Source: Bryocella elongata (GTDB lineage Bacteria > Acidobacteriota > Terriglobia > Terriglobales > Acidobacteriaceae). Taken from it: a stretch of 64,000 bases of DNA. The notes beneath the pieces were generated by a model. That model was given only the letters and a program-made list of their open reading frames with translations, was not told where the DNA came from and searched no databases. Location: positions 124,001-188,000 of the forward strand of contig NZ_FNVA01000009.1 of the NCBI RefSeq assembly GCF_900108185.1. Direction: 5' to 3'. A program made the translations under genes and the position numbers. This document shows positions 24,645 to 37,468 of this stretch, in pieces (position 1 is the stretch's first letter; every line of letters begins with the position of its first letter).

Positions 24645-24933
24645 GAGGGTAGGTGATCCTGTTCTTGCGCCGGGAGAAATCAATCCCACCCGGAGCTGAG
24701 GTTCGCAGAGATGGCCCAGAAGGAAGACACGATGGAGGGATGGAGTGCGCTCGCAACCGTCCGCCGGTGTCTATCGATGCAAATAACCACCTTTAGTCTA
24801 CCAAGCGGGCAAACGGTTGCGCGTCCCTCTTCCGACACAGAAGGAGACACCCGAAATCGGGTGCGGGCCAGCCGGGTGGGAGTGAGACGGCGGAGTGAAT
24901 CCGTGTGCGGACAGGGCTGGGGTAGCAGGATCT
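24645..24933. other. intergenic region upstream of the phosphorylase gene
   Basis: About 290 bases with no supported gene. It holds a perfect inverted repeat, CACCCGA-AA-TCGGGTG (24848-24863). The phosphorylase promoter should lie here, but I cannot point to boxes. Confidence 0.5.
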
Positions 24934-25287
24934 TCAGCTTGCAGGCGTCAGGATGACGAAGCCGCTGTGGAAGGCGAGGCTTAGGAGGAATGCCAGAACG
25001 AATGCCGCCAGGGTGACTGCCGTGCAGCGACCGAGTCTGCGGCGCAAGGCCTGTACCAGCAAGAGAATGACGAGCAGAACCGAAGCGAAGACCAGGCCGT
25101 TGAGCACGTAGTCGTGCGTGGGATTGACGTGCATGAGCCAGAGCGGGATGAGCGGCGGGGCGGATTCGCCCTTCTCCATGGCGCGCATTTCGAGCGTCAG
25201 ACGCACCCAGGCCCAATAGCCGCCGACGAAGAAGAACGCGCAAAAACCCAGGAACTGACCGAGGAAGGAGAGTAGACGCTTAACCAT
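24934..25287 (-). CDS. small membrane protein, unknown
   Basis: A 117-residue protein with three transmembrane helices (LGQFLGFCAFFFVGGYWAWV, YVLNGLVFASVLLVILLLV and VTLAAFVLAFLLSLAFHS). The loop WLMHVNPTHDYVLNG is polar. The ATG at 25287 is not preceded by a purine-rich site; the upstream bases are pyrimidine-rich (CCCTCCCTTCTCTT), so the mRNA may be leaderless. Function unknown. Confidence 0.55.
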   Translation of the reverse strand: MVKRLLSFLGQFLGFCAFFFVGGYWAWVRLTLEMRAMEKGESAPPLIPLWLMHVNPTHDYVLNGLVFASVLLVILLLVQALRRRLGRCTAVTLAAFVLAFLLSLAFHSGFVILTPAS

Positions 25288-25450
25288 AAGAGAAGGGAGG
25301 GCCAGAAGCCGGTCCGGTGCCAGTGTAGCAGCGGAGACGAGGCGCGAGCGTTCGCGTTGGACGGGTGAGCTTCTGGCGCTTCCGAATCAACCCGGTGGCT
25401 TGTATCGTGATTACGTTGAATGATCCCTGCCAATTACGTGGAGGATGACC

Positions 25451-26101
25451 ATGAGTCTTCGCAGAGTTTCTCTCTGCATCCTGGCGCTGATCGTCTCGAC
25501 TGGTGCCGTCAGGTCTTTGATCTCCCAGACCACGGGCTCCCAGAGCCAGCGGGATGCGGGACATCCGTCAGAAGCTCAACTGAAGGGTGAGAATCTGCTT
25601 TTTGCTCCGCCGAGGAATTTTGAGAAGGCTTACCACAGCGACCGAATCGGCTCACTGACGGAATTTGTCCCAAGGGGCGAGACCGTTGACGATTGGACGG
25701 AGATGATCACGGTGCAGGTCTTCCACGGTCTTAAGTCCGACCCCGCGCCGTTCCTGCAGACCATCGGGAGACTACTCGCGAAAAGCTGCCCCGGGTTCAG
25801 TACTCCGAAAGGCATTATTACGGGAAAGGAGAACGGCTACGTCGTTTCGATGCTGATCGTGAAGTGTCCGATCAATCCCGCGACCGGAAAGCCTGAGACG
25901 ACGCTTTACCGGATTATTAAGGGGAAAGACGCTCTGTACTCGGTTCAACATGCATGGAGAGCTGTAGCTTCAGACAACGACTTGGGCGACGCGGTGCTTG
26001 CCTTCGGCAAAGTCACCGTTTGCGATACCGACGACGCAAGCCATCCTTGCCCTTCGTTCGATTCTCTGGCGCCGGGCCCGCAATCCAAGCCCAGACCTTA
26101 G
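25451..26101 (+). CDS. secreted protein, unknown
   Basis: A 216-residue protein that starts at the second ATG (25451), six bases after GGAGG; the first ATG at 25445 would touch the site. A signal peptide (VSLCILALIVSTGA) is followed by an unknown domain (LLFAPPRNFEKAYHSDRIGS, later ITVQVFHGLKSDPAPFLQTI) with three or more cysteines. It resembles small periplasmic proteins of unknown function with the AAPxNFxxxY/LTEFVP motif. It is expressed alone, before tRNA-Phe. Confidence 0.6.
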   Translation: MSLRRVSLCILALIVSTGAVRSLISQTTGSQSQRDAGHPSEAQLKGENLLFAPPRNFEKAYHSDRIGSLTEFVPRGETVDDWTEMITVQVFHGLKSDPAPFLQTIGRLLAKSCPGFSTPKGIITGKENGYVVSMLIVKCPINPATGKPETTLYRIIKGKDALYSVQHAWRAVASDNDLGDAVLAFGKVTVCDTDDASHPCPSFDSLAPGPQSKPRP

Positions 26102-26158
26102 AGCAGATCGAGAATGCCCGGGCACTCCCCTCGCGAACGGTCGCGCCCAGCGTCGAGT

Positions 26159-26187
26159 TTGGAGCTTCGGTCGGCTCTTGCTATACT
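26159..26187 (+). promoter_or_regulatory. candidate sigma-70 promoter for tRNA-Phe
   Basis: TTGGAG (-35, 26159-26164), a 17-base spacer and TATACT (-10, 26182-26187). It lies about 170 bases upstream of tRNA-Phe with no gene between. Not proven; the distance leaves room for a leader. Confidence 0.4.
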
Positions 26188-26355
26188 AGGTTTCGACGTT
26201 CTCGATGGCGTGCGACCCTTGTGGGTGGCGCGTCGGTTCCCTCCCGGTAGCGGCCGAAATCCGCAACCTCCAGTGGCAGGCGAAGGTCGAAACGAAGCTT
26301 CTGCCAGTCTCTTGGCGGCCCGCAAGGGCTCGGCTGCAGAAGATTTCCATGCCAA

Positions 26356-26430
26356 GGCCAGATAGCTCAGTGGTAGAGCGCGGCCCTGAAAAGGCCGGCG
26401 TCGGCGGTTCGATCCCGTCTCTGGCCACCA
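26356..26430 (+). tRNA. tRNA-Phe (anticodon GAA)
   Basis: A 75-base cloverleaf with encoded CCA. The acceptor stem is GGCCAGA / TCTGGCC. The anticodon stem is CGGCC / GGCCG, with the loop CTGAAAA giving GAA at 26388-26390. The T arm holds GTTCGATC. Its 3' end is directly followed by an integrase relic. Confidence 0.93.
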
Positions 26431-26451
26431 CTTTCTAGACAATAAAATCTA

Positions 26452-26925
26452 TTGTTTCGAGGTGGAGGGCCTAGGTTGTACCAAACTTGTGCCGCCACCC
26501 GCGTTAGCCTTTTCCAAGAAAGGCGCTCCCAGGCTTCGGTGTATCCGCGCCATTCTGCCGACTGCGACCATAAGGACAACACCGAGTGGAAGCGCTTCCG
26601 TTGTCCGAAATGGGTGCGCGGCGTTCTTTCAAGGTACCGTTCGCCAGTCCGCAGCGAAACGGCGTTGGAAGCAAGCAGAGAGATCCGCCTGACGGAGGGA
26701 AATTGACGCATACCCGCGCTACAACGGACCAGGTTGTAAGCATCATGCAGGAGGTCTCCGAGCGATCGCGCATCACGAGCGATTCTCAGCAGTCAGAATG
26801 CTCTATACCGGCCATGCCGCCTAACCCATGATCGGCTTGCGGGCGAGTCTGGAGTGTATCGCGTGGATTTGACCGGCAACCGCCGACTGGATTCGCGAGA
26901 CTACGCAAGATGATCCTCGGCCACA
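26452..26925 (+). pseudogene. decayed tyrosine recombinase (integrase) relic at tRNA-Phe
   Basis: Pieces of an integrase occur in different frames. Frame 26452-26706 gives SVYPRHSADCDHKDNTEWKR and then FRCPKWVRGVL, the N-terminal DNA-binding pattern (RHxxDCxHKDxxxW+RCxCPKW) of a phage-like integrase family. Continuation of that pattern (GTVRQSAAKRRWKQAERSA) is in the frame of 26462, so a frameshift separates them. Near 26895-26925 another frame gives LRKMILGHTSLS, the C-terminal LGHxS block. The middle part is missing or unreadable. It lies just after a tRNA 3' end, the usual attachment site. Confidence 0.55.
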
Positions 26926-26930
26926 CTTCT

Positions 26931-27566
26931 CTATCTCGAGCCGCCTGCTGCAAATACGTAGACGATTCCCGCACCAACATGCAGATCGTTCTGGTGGTTC
27001 GCGGCTCCATTCGGAAGCATGGAGTAGACGTATCCTACGTCGAGCACACGGACAGCCAGTGAGCCGCGGAGGCGATAGTCGAGCGCACCTCCCAGTCGCA
27101 ATGCAAACGATGTTGCAGAATAACCGGGCATGGCGAGCGCGTTGTTACTGGTGCTTGGAAACAAGGAGTTGAAGCCGTGTGCTGCACCAAACAGTCCTTC
27201 GCCGTAAGGGGACCATCTGCCCCGTTCCTTCCAGCGGTACCGCGGGCCCACCGTGAAGCTGAAAAGCGATAAGGGAACCCCGCTGCTTCCGATTGAAGAA
27301 GCATGCCCGGCGGTGAGGTTTGCCGCGACGCCGAGGTCTCGCCACACCTGATGTCCGGCTTCCACCGAGCCGCCATAGATCCAAAACTTCTCACTGGAGT
27401 TTGTATGCAGGGAGCCTTCCGCAGAAAAGGTCACGGCTGCATCTGCGTTGTAAGGGGCAACCTTGCCGGGCTCTTCAGCACGCGCTGCCGTCGTCCACGC
27501 GAGCGATACCACGACCATGGCGAAGATGGCTCCGAGACGGCGTGAACGCATTGTGGACATCTGCAT
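26931..27566 (-). CDS. outer-membrane beta-barrel protein
   Basis: A 211-residue exported protein. The signal peptide (LGAIFAMVVVSLAWTTAARA, cut before EEPG) leads into alternating, aromatic-rich beta strands (KFWIYGGSVEAGHQVWRDLG, LFSFTVGPRYRWKERGRWSP, SFALRLGGALDYRLRG, and a last strand GAGIVYVFAAGG). That is the pattern of a small eight-stranded outer-membrane barrel of the OmpA/OmpW size class. Its role is unknown. It ends at the end of the integrase relic. Confidence 0.7.
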   Translation of the reverse strand: MQMSTMRSRRLGAIFAMVVVSLAWTTAARAEEPGKVAPYNADAAVTFSAEGSLHTNSSEKFWIYGGSVEAGHQVWRDLGVAANLTAGHASSIGSSGVPLSLFSFTVGPRYRWKERGRWSPYGEGLFGAAHGFNSLFPSTSNNALAMPGYSATSFALRLGGALDYRLRGSLAVRVLDVGYVYSMLPNGAANHQNDLHVGAGIVYVFAAGGSR

Positions 27567-27602
27567 GGTGACTATCTTTCTCCAGGCTGGTGCAAGAACG
27601 TC

Positions 27603-29822
27603 TTACTGCACGGTCAGGGTCACGCTCGTCGTGCGGACCAGCGTCGTGCCCTGCAGGCTGGTTGCAGTGCCCGATACGATGATGTTGTAGGTCTGGGCTT
27701 GCTGGCCGAAGAAGCCTTCACTCGTACCGCAACCTGTCATCATCGCCATGGTGCCCAGCGAGAGCAGACCAACAGAGGTCATCAACAGGGGCCGCAGCCT
27801 GCGCTTGCGTTTGCCGGAGAACGGGAACAGCAGCATGGCGACCGCCAGGGTCGAGCCTCCGCCCATCGGACCGTAGCGCTTCAACATGCCGGATTGAGCC
27901 GGCGTCTTGATGGACATGGTGAAGGGCTGGGCTGTGCTTCCCGCTGTCAGTGTGGCTGGAGAGAAGGTGGCTGTGGCTCCCTTGGGAAGACCGGTCGCCG
28001 AGAACGCGACGGGGAAGCTGAGGGGTCCGCCGACGGGGAGCAATGAGAAGTTGAAGACCGCCGAGTTCCCCGGAACCACCGAAGCGGTCGAACTGCCGCC
28101 CGATGCAATGTTGAAGGAGAAATCTCCTACCGGCTGCACGATCGTAGCGGCCGTGGATGTCGTGTAATTTGAGTCGCCCGAGTAAGTCGCACCAATCGCA
28201 TAGGTGCCGCTTGTGCTGAAGCTTGTGATCACCGATGCACTGCCGTTTGCCAGTCTCTGCGAAGCGTACAGCGGTGAGCCGTTGGAGTAAAACGTGACCG
28301 TCCCCGTGGGTGTGCCTGCGCCCTTGGGCGTTACAGTCGCGGTGAGCGTGACGGCATCGCCAACGAAGGGAGCGGGGTCGCTCGACACAACCATCGTGGT
28401 CGTTGAGGCTTGAGTTCCATTGCCGCTCAGTGCGATCGTCTGCGGCTGCGCTCCTGCCCCATTCAGCGCGAGCGCGCCTGAGACCGTGCCTGTGGTGGTG
28501 GGCGTAAACGTCAGCACCAGCGTGCAGCTGGCACTGGCCGCGAGCGTAATCGAGCCCGTGGCGCACGTGCTGGACGAGGTCCGCGCAAACGGTCCAGTGA
28601 TCGCGGCTGAGGACACGGTCAGGCCCGCGTTTCCGGTGTTCGAAAGCGTCACCGTTTCCGTGGCCGACGCGACTCCGACGAGAGCCGATCCGAAGTTCAG
28701 CGTGCTGTCCGCGATACCCCGAAGACGCTGATTGCCTCGATCCGCCACGGAGACATCACCGTTCGCGTCGAGTACCGCGGCAACGGGGGTATCAAACGAT
28801 GCGGCATTCAGGGCGCCCCCGTCTCCCGCAAATCCCTGCGTGCCATTGCCGGCCAAGGTTGCAATGCCGCCCGCTGTGACTGCGCGGATGCGCTGGTTGT
28901 TGCTGTCCGCGATGTAGAGATTGCCTGCTGCGTCCACGCTCACACCACTGGGCCGACTCAGCGCCGCAGCCGTGGCACTTGATCCATCTCCACCGAAGCC
29001 GCCGGCGAAGCTCAACGCTCCGCTTCCCACTACCGTCGAGATAACGCCGCTGGTGTTGATCGCTCGTATCCGCTGATTGTGGAGGTCGGCCACATACACG
29101 TTTCCGGCACCGTCCACAGCAACGGCTACTGGAGAGTCCAGCGCGGCTGCGGTCGCAGCACCAGCGTCTCCGGCGAAGTTCTGCTCGCCGGTGCCGGCGA
29201 TCGTCGTGATGTTGCCGCTCGAAAGCTTGCGGACGCGAAAGTTGTTGGTATCCGCAATGTAGACGTTCCCCGAAGCATCCACCGCTACGCCATGCGGCAT
29301 GTTCAACTGCGCGGAAGTTGCCGCCGCGCCATCGCCCGAAAAGCCAGCGGCGCCTGTGCCCGCGATGGTCGTGATCGTGCCGCCTGAGACCAGGCGCACG
29401 CGATGATTGTGCGAGTCCGCGATGTAGAGGTTCCCGCTTGTGTCCACGGCGATGCCGGTTGGCGTATCCAACTGTGCCGATGTTGCTGCGCCTCCATCGC
29501 CGGAGTACCCTTCGACTCCTGTCCCGGCCACTGTTTGGATCTTGCCGTTGCTCGCCAGGACCTCGCGGATGACATGGTTCGCCGCGTCAGCGACGAACAG
29601 GTTTCCGCTGGAGTCATAGGCCACCGCAGAAGGCGAGGCAAGTGTTGCCGAAACAGCTGCACCGCCATCCCCTGAATAACCGACGGCCCCGGTTCCCGCC
29701 GTGGTTGCGGTCACGGGTCCCGGAGTTACGGTCAGCACACCTTGCGCCGAAGCGGAGAGGCATAGTGTCAGGCCGGCCACGGCCAGCCCACCCACCCGTA
29801 CTGTTTCGCGCAGCGTCTTCAT
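27603..29822 (-). CDS. secreted NHL-repeat protein with Ig-like domains
   Basis: A 739-residue protein from the ATG at 29822. Signal peptide residues 1-26 end SASAQ. At least six NHL repeats follow (pattern GVAVDASGNVYIADTNNFRV RKL), forming a propeller over about residues 40-390. A choice-of-anchor-type and Ig-like region (ETVTLSNTGNAGLTVSSAAI; GTVTFYSNGSPLYASQRLAN) runs to about 620. Near the end is a transmembrane stretch and a basic RKRRLR, then an alternative hydrophobic end. The frame open further upstream to 30044 overlaps the next gene. NHL propellers bind proteins or glycans. It is likely co-transcribed with the collagen-like gene 89 bases upstream. Confidence 0.8.
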   Translation of the reverse strand: MKTLRETVRVGGLAVAGLTLCLSASAQGVLTVTPGPVTATTAGTGAVGYSGDGGAAVSATLASPSAVAYDSSGNLFVADAANHVIREVLASNGKIQTVAGTGVEGYSGDGGAATSAQLDTPTGIAVDTSGNLYIADSHNHRVRLVSGGTITTIAGTGAAGFSGDGAAATSAQLNMPHGVAVDASGNVYIADTNNFRVRKLSSGNITTIAGTGEQNFAGDAGAATAAALDSPVAVAVDGAGNVYVADLHNQRIRAINTSGVISTVVGSGALSFAGGFGGDGSSATAAALSRPSGVSVDAAGNLYIADSNNQRIRAVTAGGIATLAGNGTQGFAGDGGALNAASFDTPVAAVLDANGDVSVADRGNQRLRGIADSTLNFGSALVGVASATETVTLSNTGNAGLTVSSAAITGPFARTSSSTCATGSITLAASASCTLVLTFTPTTTGTVSGALALNGAGAQPQTIALSGNGTQASTTTMVVSSDPAPFVGDAVTLTATVTPKGAGTPTGTVTFYSNGSPLYASQRLANGSASVITSFSTSGTYAIGATYSGDSNYTTSTAATIVQPVGDFSFNIASGGSSTASVVPGNSAVFNFSLLPVGGPLSFPVAFSATGLPKGATATFSPATLTAGSTAQPFTMSIKTPAQSGMLKRYGPMGGGSTLAVAMLLFPFSGKRKRRLRPLLMTSVGLLSLGTMAMMTGCGTSEGFFGQQAQTYNIIVSGTATSLQGTTLVRTTSVTLTVQ

Positions 29823-29911
29823 GCTCTTAAGGGATATCCCGGCTTCCAGCAGGTGTGTGTGTAGAGGGAGTGCCATCACAAACAGGTCGCATACTGACCA
29901 GGCCGCCCCAC

Positions 29912-33760
<3,849 letters not shown>

Positions 33761-33768
33761 TCAACGAG

Positions 33769-35976
33769 ATGATATCTTCGGTGACGGGAATTCCCTCATC
33801 GATCGGAACCGTGGATAAGCCTCACAAGTTCATGCTTGCTTCCATGGGCCTGGTGCTCATGATGGTTTTGCTGGTCTATGCGCACTCGTTCGACAACGGG
33901 TTCCACTTCGACGATTTCCACACGATTACTGATAATCCGAGCATTCGAAGCCTCAGCAACGTGCCGAGTTACTTTCGTGACGCTTCGACATTCAGTGTTC
34001 TTCCCGCGAACCGGACCTATCGCCCCATCGTCTCCGCCTCCCTGGCATTGGACTATCACCTCGGCAAGGGCTATCAGCTTTTCTGGTTTCACCTGAGCAC
34101 CACCATCGAGTTTCTTATCCTTGTGTGGCTGGTATCTCTGCTGGCCAGCGGGCTGTACAAGAACACGGAACCGTTGCCAGCTGCACCATGGCTCGCGATC
34201 CTCGCTTCAGCCTGGTTCGGGCTCCATCCTGCAATGGCCGAGACGGTGAATTACATCATTCAGCGCGGCGATCTTTTTTGTACGCTGGGTTGCGTGGCTG
34301 CTCTGGTCCTCTACATGCAATGGCGAGGAGGGCGCCGCTATGGCGTTTATCTCCTGCCACTGATCTTTGCGCTGCTGTGCAAGCCTCCCGCGGCGGTCTT
34401 TCCAGTGCTCCTCTTCGCTTACATCGCGCTATTCGAAGTTTCGGAGGAGAAGCGATGGAGGAAGGCCGCGATAGCAGTCGTTCCGTCGTTGCTGGTTACC
34501 GCTGCGGCCCTCGTGCTGCAGTCAGCTATGACGCCGAAGACCTTTGCTCCGTCGATCCTCTCGCCTTCGGCCTACCGCCTTACCCAGCCCTTCGTCTGGC
34601 TGCGTTACTTCGCGGAGCTGTTCCTTCCGCTTCACCTCAACGTGGACAGCGATCTTCAGCCCTTCACCAGCCTCAATGCGGAGGCCATGCTTGGACTGGT
34701 GTTCCTCGCAGCTTTGCTCGCGGGCATATGGCTCAGTGCGCGGTCGCCCAGGCTAAAGCCGCTGACCTATGGGCTGATCTGGTTCGTGGTTACGCAGCTT
34801 CCGACCTCTGCGTATGCGCTCTCCGAAGTCGAGAACGACCATCGCATGTTCTTCAGCTTCGCTGGCCTGATCCCAGGGACCGTATGGGCTCTCTACCTGG
34901 CGCTGCAACGGGTCCTCGGTGTGCGGAACATGCAGCGATGGCGCGGGGCTATCTCCGCAGCCGTGCTCCTTGCTCTATGCGGATACGCGTATGGGACCAC
35001 GGTCCGCAATCGTGTGTGGCACAGCGAGGAATCTCTCTGGTGGGATGACGTCCAGAAGTCTCCGCATAACGGTCGCGGCCTGATGATCTACGGCCTCACC
35101 CAGATGGAGCAGGGACGCTTCGCCCGGGCGCTCGACTACTTCACCCGCGCGACGGAGTTCACACCCAACTACGCAACCCTCGAGATCAACCTCGGCATCG
35201 TGAACGGCGCCATGGGGCATAACGCCGAGGCCGAGCAACACTTTCTGCGCGCCATCGCGCTTGCACCGTCAGACGATCAGACGCACGCCTTCTACGGGCG
35301 CTGGCTGATGGAGCGAGGGCGCGGCAGTGAAGGCGTCGCACAGTACAACCTGGCACGGCAACTGAACCCTGCGCGCCCTTTGCCCGTGCCCTCCGTCGCG
35401 CAAGCCGCTGTTCATCCCGAGGAGCACGCGATTAACGAGTCTCTGGCGTGCTATACGCGGGGTGACTACGAGGGCTCCATCCGCGCGGCGCAGGAAGCTC
35501 TCGCCATCAATCCGCAATCCGCACAGGCTTACAACAACATTGGAGCGTCGCTCGCACGTCTCGGGCGCTGGGAGGAAGCCGCTGAAGATGATCGCCACGC
35601 GCTGGCGATCGACGCGTCGCTGCAGATCGCACGCAATAATCTGGCGGAGGCTCTCGCACACAGTCAGCAGACTTCGGGACCGCCCGCGCCAGCCGCAGCC
35701 TTCCCTGCTCTGCTCGCCCGCTCTCTGACGCTGTACCAAGCGAAGGAGTATCAGGCGAGTCTGCAGGCTGCCACCGCCGCGGCGAAGCTCGAACCCGGAT
35801 CGGCAGAAGCGTGGAATAACATAGCCGCAGCCGATGCCAGCCTGCGGCGCTGGGACGCCGCCATCGCCGCCGCTCAGAAAGCGGTCGCCCTGAAGCCCGA
35901 CTTCCAGCTAGCGAAGAACAACCTCGCCTGGGCTCTCTCGGAAAAGCAGAAGAGCCTCGTCGGCGGACGTCCTTGA
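33769..35976 (+). CDS. membrane glycosyltransferase-like protein with TPRs
   Basis: A 735-residue protein. Residues about 20-400 hold ten or so transmembrane helices, with the first loop FDNGFHFDDFHTITDNPSIR and a later LHPAMAETVNYIIQRGDLFC. This layout matches bacterial relatives of the eukaryotic TMTC O-mannosyltransferases (GT-C fold with the DD/HFDDxH loop). The C-terminal part (about 430-730) is a run of TPRs with patterns such as ALDYFTRATEFTPNYATLEI and AYNNIGASLARLGRWEEAAE. It would transfer sugar from a lipid carrier to exported protein; the acceptor is unknown. It is divergent from the collagen-like gene (161-base gap), which is a natural acceptor candidate. Confidence 0.75.
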   Translation: MISSVTGIPSSIGTVDKPHKFMLASMGLVLMMVLLVYAHSFDNGFHFDDFHTITDNPSIRSLSNVPSYFRDASTFSVLPANRTYRPIVSASLALDYHLGKGYQLFWFHLSTTIEFLILVWLVSLLASGLYKNTEPLPAAPWLAILASAWFGLHPAMAETVNYIIQRGDLFCTLGCVAALVLYMQWRGGRRYGVYLLPLIFALLCKPPAAVFPVLLFAYIALFEVSEEKRWRKAAIAVVPSLLVTAAALVLQSAMTPKTFAPSILSPSAYRLTQPFVWLRYFAELFLPLHLNVDSDLQPFTSLNAEAMLGLVFLAALLAGIWLSARSPRLKPLTYGLIWFVVTQLPTSAYALSEVENDHRMFFSFAGLIPGTVWALYLALQRVLGVRNMQRWRGAISAAVLLALCGYAYGTTVRNRVWHSEESLWWDDVQKSPHNGRGLMIYGLTQMEQGRFARALDYFTRATEFTPNYATLEINLGIVNGAMGHNAEAEQHFLRAIALAPSDDQTHAFYGRWLMERGRGSEGVAQYNLARQLNPARPLPVPSVAQAAVHPEEHAINESLACYTRGDYEGSIRAAQEALAINPQSAQAYNNIGASLARLGRWEEAAEDDRHALAIDASLQIARNNLAEALAHSQQTSGPPAPAAAFPALLARSLTLYQAKEYQASLQAATAAAKLEPGSAEAWNNIAAADASLRRWDAAIAAAQKAVALKPDFQLAKNNLAWALSEKQKSLVGGRP

Positions 35977-36014
35977 CGGCTGTGGACCAGGTCGCGGAAA
36001 GACGATGCCAGGTC

Positions 36015-37079
36015 TCAGCGGATGCGAGCGTCACGACGAAAGACAAAGGTGCGCTGCACGGAGAAGCTTACGAGGCTTAGCAGACTGTCCACCAGCAGCT
36101 TCGCAGAGAACACCTGCCAGCCCCAACGGTGAGCCAGCATGGAGATCGCTGCATAGCTACCCAGAGCGACGACGGCCACCAACAAGTAATACTCGAGCAG
36201 CGAACGCACCAGCCCTCCGCGGCTGCGAAAGACAAATTGGCGGTTGAGTGTGAAGTTCACCAGCGAGCTTGTGCGCCCGGCGATGACCGACCATCCGATG
36301 TGCCCGGTAAGCCGGAACGCCACCAGGAACAGCAGGAGATCCAGGCACGCCGCTACGACCGAGGACAACACAAACCGCGCGAGAACGAAGTAGATCCGCA
36401 TCGAATCCCAGATGGGACTGAAATGCGAAGAGCGATTGCCATCAATGTACACCGTCTCGATGGGTATCTCTAAAACGGTCTTTCCCTCGCTGCAAAGGTG
36501 CGCGAGCATGTTCATCTCGAACTCGTAACGCTCGCCCTCGAGCGTCATGAGCCCAGGAAGCAGCTTCGTTGGGATGCCGCGCAGCCCGCTCTGGGTATCT
36601 CCCAGCCACGCTCCTGTTGCCAGCGCAAATACATATCGAGTTAGCACGTTACCGAATCGGCTTCTCAACGGCACGCTGCCGGCAAAGGAGCGCGCGCCCA
36701 GCACAGCGTCGTTGGAAGCGACCAGCGCCTCTGCAACACGCACGATGTCTGCAACGGTGTGTTGTCCGTCTGCGTCCGCCGTCACAATGCCGACGGCCCC
36801 AGGGAGCTCCGACAATACGTGGTTGAACGCGGTCTTCAGCGCGCGCCCCTTACCAAGGTTGACTGCGTGGGTTAGCAGCTTCGCCCCGGAGTTCTGCGCC
36901 GCCCTGAAGATGGGTTCAGCATCCGCGGAACTTCCATCATTGAGCACGAGAATCCCTGCAAAGCCACGGGCAATCAGGTCACCCACCAGCTCGGCAAGCA
37001 CAGGCTCAGGCTCACGAGCTGGTATGACTACGTACACGGCGGTTAGCGATTTCGTGGGGAGCTCTGTGGAAGGATGCAT
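36015..37079 (-). CDS. GT2-GtrA fusion protein
   Basis: A 354-residue fusion. Residues 15-230 are a family 2 glycosyltransferase (dolichol-phosphate-mannose-synthase-like) with VVIPAREPEPVLAELVGDLI, LNDGSS and the metal-binding DADGQH. Residues 235-354 are a GtrA domain of four transmembrane helices (LDLLLFLVAFRLTGHIGWSV, LLVAVVALGSYAAISMLAHR). In serotype conversion GtrA and GtrB are separate proteins that make and flip a lipid-linked sugar; here both are one chain. It is convergent with the TPR protein (38-base gap) and could supply the lipid-linked sugar. Confidence 0.85.
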   Translation of the reverse strand: MHPSTELPTKSLTAVYVVIPAREPEPVLAELVGDLIARGFAGILVLNDGSSADAEPIFRAAQNSGAKLLTHAVNLGKGRALKTAFNHVLSELPGAVGIVTADADGQHTVADIVRVAEALVASNDAVLGARSFAGSVPLRSRFGNVLTRYVFALATGAWLGDTQSGLRGIPTKLLPGLMTLEGERYEFEMNMLAHLCSEGKTVLEIPIETVYIDGNRSSHFSPIWDSMRIYFVLARFVLSSVVAACLDLLLFLVAFRLTGHIGWSVIAGRTSSLVNFTLNRQFVFRSRGGLVRSLLEYYLLVAVVALGSYAAISMLAHRWGWQVFSAKLLVDSLLSLVSFSVQRTFVFRRDARIR

Positions 37080-37284
37080 GCTCCTGAAAACCTACACCGA
37101 AGTAATCCCTCGATGCCACAGCTCAACTCGACTTGCCACTAGCTGCATTTCGGGAAGCACCGGGCGCCCGATTCAACGTGCGGTGAAAATCATTCCCGGG
37201 GCGTGACACATTTTGCGGACGGAACGCGCGAATTGAGTAAGGCCGCGAAGATGCGTCCTGATTCGATTTCCGAGGACAGGTCCG

Positions 37285-37443
37285 ATGACGATGACACGAA
37301 AACAGCTCAAGCGCACATTTGTCGCAGCCGTAGCGCTTGCCGCCGGTCTCCTGGCGGGATGCAAGCCCGCTCATGCGCAGCACCTTCAGCATGTTGACCG
37401 AACGACGGCAGCCTCCGGGCAGCATGCGCTCCGTCACGGTTGA
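37285..37443 (+). CDS. small putative lipoprotein, 52 aa
   Basis: An ATG at 37285, five bases after AGGACAGG, opens a 52-codon frame. It starts MTMTRKQLKRTFVAAVALAA, followed by GLLAGCKPAHAQ and a His/Gln-rich end. The lipobox LLAGC and a basic N-terminus give a clear lipoprotein signal peptide of the small kind. Nothing else in the 389-base gap is supported. The next gene (GH106-like) ends at 37469 on the other strand. Function unknown; the short mature part (about 28 residues) leaves doubt. Confidence 0.45.
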   Translation: MTMTRKQLKRTFVAAVALAAGLLAGCKPAHAQHLQHVDRTTAASGQHALRHG

Positions 37444-37468
37444 TGATGGTCGAAACGCAGTCTCGCTG

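Noticed and set aside
22971..24656. 561-codon plus-strand frame over the phosphorylase gene
   Set aside because: The minus-strand phosphorylase has strong conserved blocks. The plus frame is Gly/Val/Glu-biased and without motifs.
26186..26431. Minus-strand frame giving VARDGIEPPTPAFSG-type sequence
   Set aside because: This is the well-known false protein produced by reading a tRNA gene antisense, here tRNA-Phe.
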